Part shown: positions 12,103 to 13,007 of the stretch, in pieces
How positions within the stretch are numbered: position 1 is the first letter of the stretch
Layout: every line of letters begins with the position of its first letter
Source: CAZWEZ01 sp964632795
Lineage (GTDB): Bacteria > Pseudomonadota > Alphaproteobacteria > Rhodospirillales > 2-02-FULL-58-16
Direction of reading: 5' to 3'
NCBI GenBank assembly: GCA_964632795.1
Contig: CAZWEZ010000103.1
Coordinates: forward strand, 1 to 13,007
DNA: 13,007 nucleotides
The notes under the pieces: generated by a model
What the model was told of the DNA's origin: nothing
Databases searched by the model: none
Seen by the model: the letters and a program-made list of their open reading frames with translations, nothing else
Made by a program: the position numbers and the translations under genes

Positions 12103-13007
12103 TGGGGCGGCGCCGGCACGCATACCCGTTCCTGTTGGCCCTGGCGGGCGCGGTGGTGGCGTTGTCCCCGGCTTGGGCCGACACCGTGTCGGTCCGCGCC
12201 GCCGCCCACCAGGGCTACGGGCGGATCGTCTTCAACTGGCCGGCGCCGGTCCCCTACGCCGCCGACATCTCGGGCGGCCGGCTGGTGGTCCGCTTCGGAC
12301 GACCCATCGAGGCCGCCTACGGTCCCGTCGTGAGGGGGCTCGGGACCTACCTTCGGGGCGCCGAGCCGGGCGCCGACGGCCGCTCGGTGGTCTTCACCCT
12401 GAAGGGCAGCTTCGGCCTGCGCAGTTTCGATCTCGGCAGCGCCGTGGTCGTCGACCTGCTGGACCAGGGCGCGGAGCCGGCCGCCAAGGCACCGGACGCC
12501 GCCCCGGCGGCGCCCCGGGTGCGGGTACGGACCGGCGAGCACGAGGGATACACCCGCGTCGTCTTCGACTGGCCGCGCAAGGTCGGCTACAAGGTCGCCC
12601 GCAGCGGCTCCACGGTGACCGTCACCTTCGCCCGCCCGGCGCGGCTCGATCTCGGGCCCCTGCGCTCGCGCTCGCTGAAGAACATCCGGGGCGCCACCGC
12701 CGCCGCCAAGGACGGCGGCCTGACCGTCACCCTGACGGTTCCGGAAACCTCGCGGGTCCGCGATTTCCTGTCCGGCCCCAAGGTGGTCCTCGACGTGATG
12801 GCGCCCAGCGAACCCGAACCCGCCGCCGCCAAGCCCGAAGCGCCGGCCCCGGCCCCGGCGGCCAAGGAAACGGCTTCGGCGACCCCGGCGGCGCCCAAGA
12901 CCGCGGCCCTGACCAAGCCGACGCCGCTGGTCCCGGGCCAGCCCACGGCCCTGACTCCGCCGCCGAAGACCACCGCCCCGGCGGCCCCCGGAGCGGCCCC
13001 GCAACAG
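12102..13007 (+). CDS. Secreted protein with two AMIN-like repeats and Pro/Ala-rich linker (C-terminus beyond window)
   Basis: The frame stays open from the ATG at 12102 to the right edge, 302 codons. A Sec signal peptide is clear (MGRRRH, then a hydrophobic stretch to WA at about 25-26). Two related beta-rich modules follow: HQGYGRIVFNWP (36-47) to VVVDLLDQG, and HEGYTRVVFDWP (147-158) to KVVLDVM. From about residue 235 on it is a Pro/Ala/Thr/Lys-rich linker, so more domains (TPR or a peptidoglycan-binding module in similar proteins) probably follow. AMIN-type modules bind cell-wall components in the periplasm, which fits its coupling to the two MotB-like genes through TGATG. A GTG immediately before the ATG (12099) is also possible. 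Its function is not known; the assignment rests on the duplicated motif and secretion signal. Confidence 0.75.
   Translation, partial: MGRRRHAYPFLLALAGAVVALSPAWADTVSVRAAAHQGYGRIVFNWPAPVPYAADISGGRLVVRFGRPIEAAYGPVVRGLGTYLRGAEPGADGRSVVFTLKGSFGLRSFDLGSAVVVDLLDQGAEPAAKAPDAAPAAPRVRVRTGEHEGYTRVVFDWPRKVGYKVARSGSTVTVTFARPARLDLGPLRSRSLKNIRGATAAAKDGGLTVTLTVPETSRVRDFLSGPKVVLDVMAPSEPEPAAAKPEAPAPAPAAKETASATPAAPKTAALTKPTPLVPGQPTALTPPPKTTAPAAPGAAPQQ

Noticed and set aside
12009..13004. 331-codon minus-strand frame at the right end
   Set aside because: It is the shadow of the secreted AMIN-like protein, with Arg/Gly-rich low-complexity translation. The plus frame has a signal peptide and a duplicated module.

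Overview
This is a GC-rich bacterial chromosome segment that looks like an alphaproteobacterium of the Rhodospirillales / Rhodospirillaceae type. The reasons are a FliX-family regulator (restricted to Alphaproteobacteria in current knowledge), a DksA with a single cysteine in the zinc-finger region, a MotE-family protein, a short membrane coiled-coil protein of the DUF6468 type after fliM, and a dksA promoter close to the alphaproteobacterial CTTGAC-N17-CTATAT form. The genus cannot be fixed from the sequence alone.

Layout, left to right. (1) 1-1389, minus strand: a MOFRL-type glycerate kinase cut off by the left edge, preceded by a small single-pass membrane protein of unknown function. (2) 1543-3036, plus strand: a lysine-rich 101-residue orphan protein, fliX, and dksA with a recognisable promoter and a terminator that starts inside the dksA coding end. 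(3) 3037-3625: a gene-free stretch holding four copies of a highly structured element of about 105 bp (three direct, one inverted), whose stems differ between copies but stay base-paired. It ends in a strong terminator for the next operon. (4) 3626-6953, minus strand: flgF-flgG-flgA-flgH, the distal rod, P-ring chaperone and L-ring genes, with a very good sigma-54 promoter (TGGCAT-N5-ATGC) 48 bp upstream of flgF. (5) 7306-13007, plus strand: fliL, fliM, DUF6468-like, motE-like, a cheY-like gene with an internal in-frame deletion, a 49-codon gene that may be the stump of a cheZ-like gene, two tandem MotB-like genes and a secreted two-repeat AMIN-like protein that runs off the right edge.

The flagellar genes form two divergent blocks sharing the 352-bp gap 6954-7305. 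One block builds the rod and the bushings through the peptidoglycan and outer membrane. The other contributes the stator-associated ring (FliL), the C-ring switch (FliM), stator accessory proteins and what is left of a switch-control module. FliX is known in Caulobacter to gate FlbD and sigma-54 dependent flagellar genes, so fliX and the flgF promoter fit one regulatory story.

The most unusual points are: the CheY-like protein lacks the segment carrying the phospho-acceptor aspartate while its neighbour looks truncated; the first MotB-like protein has glycine where the proton-binding aspartate should be; FliM carries about 80 extra residues ahead of its CheY-binding motif; and the repeat cluster shows compensatory changes in two separate stems. 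None of these was checked against databases.
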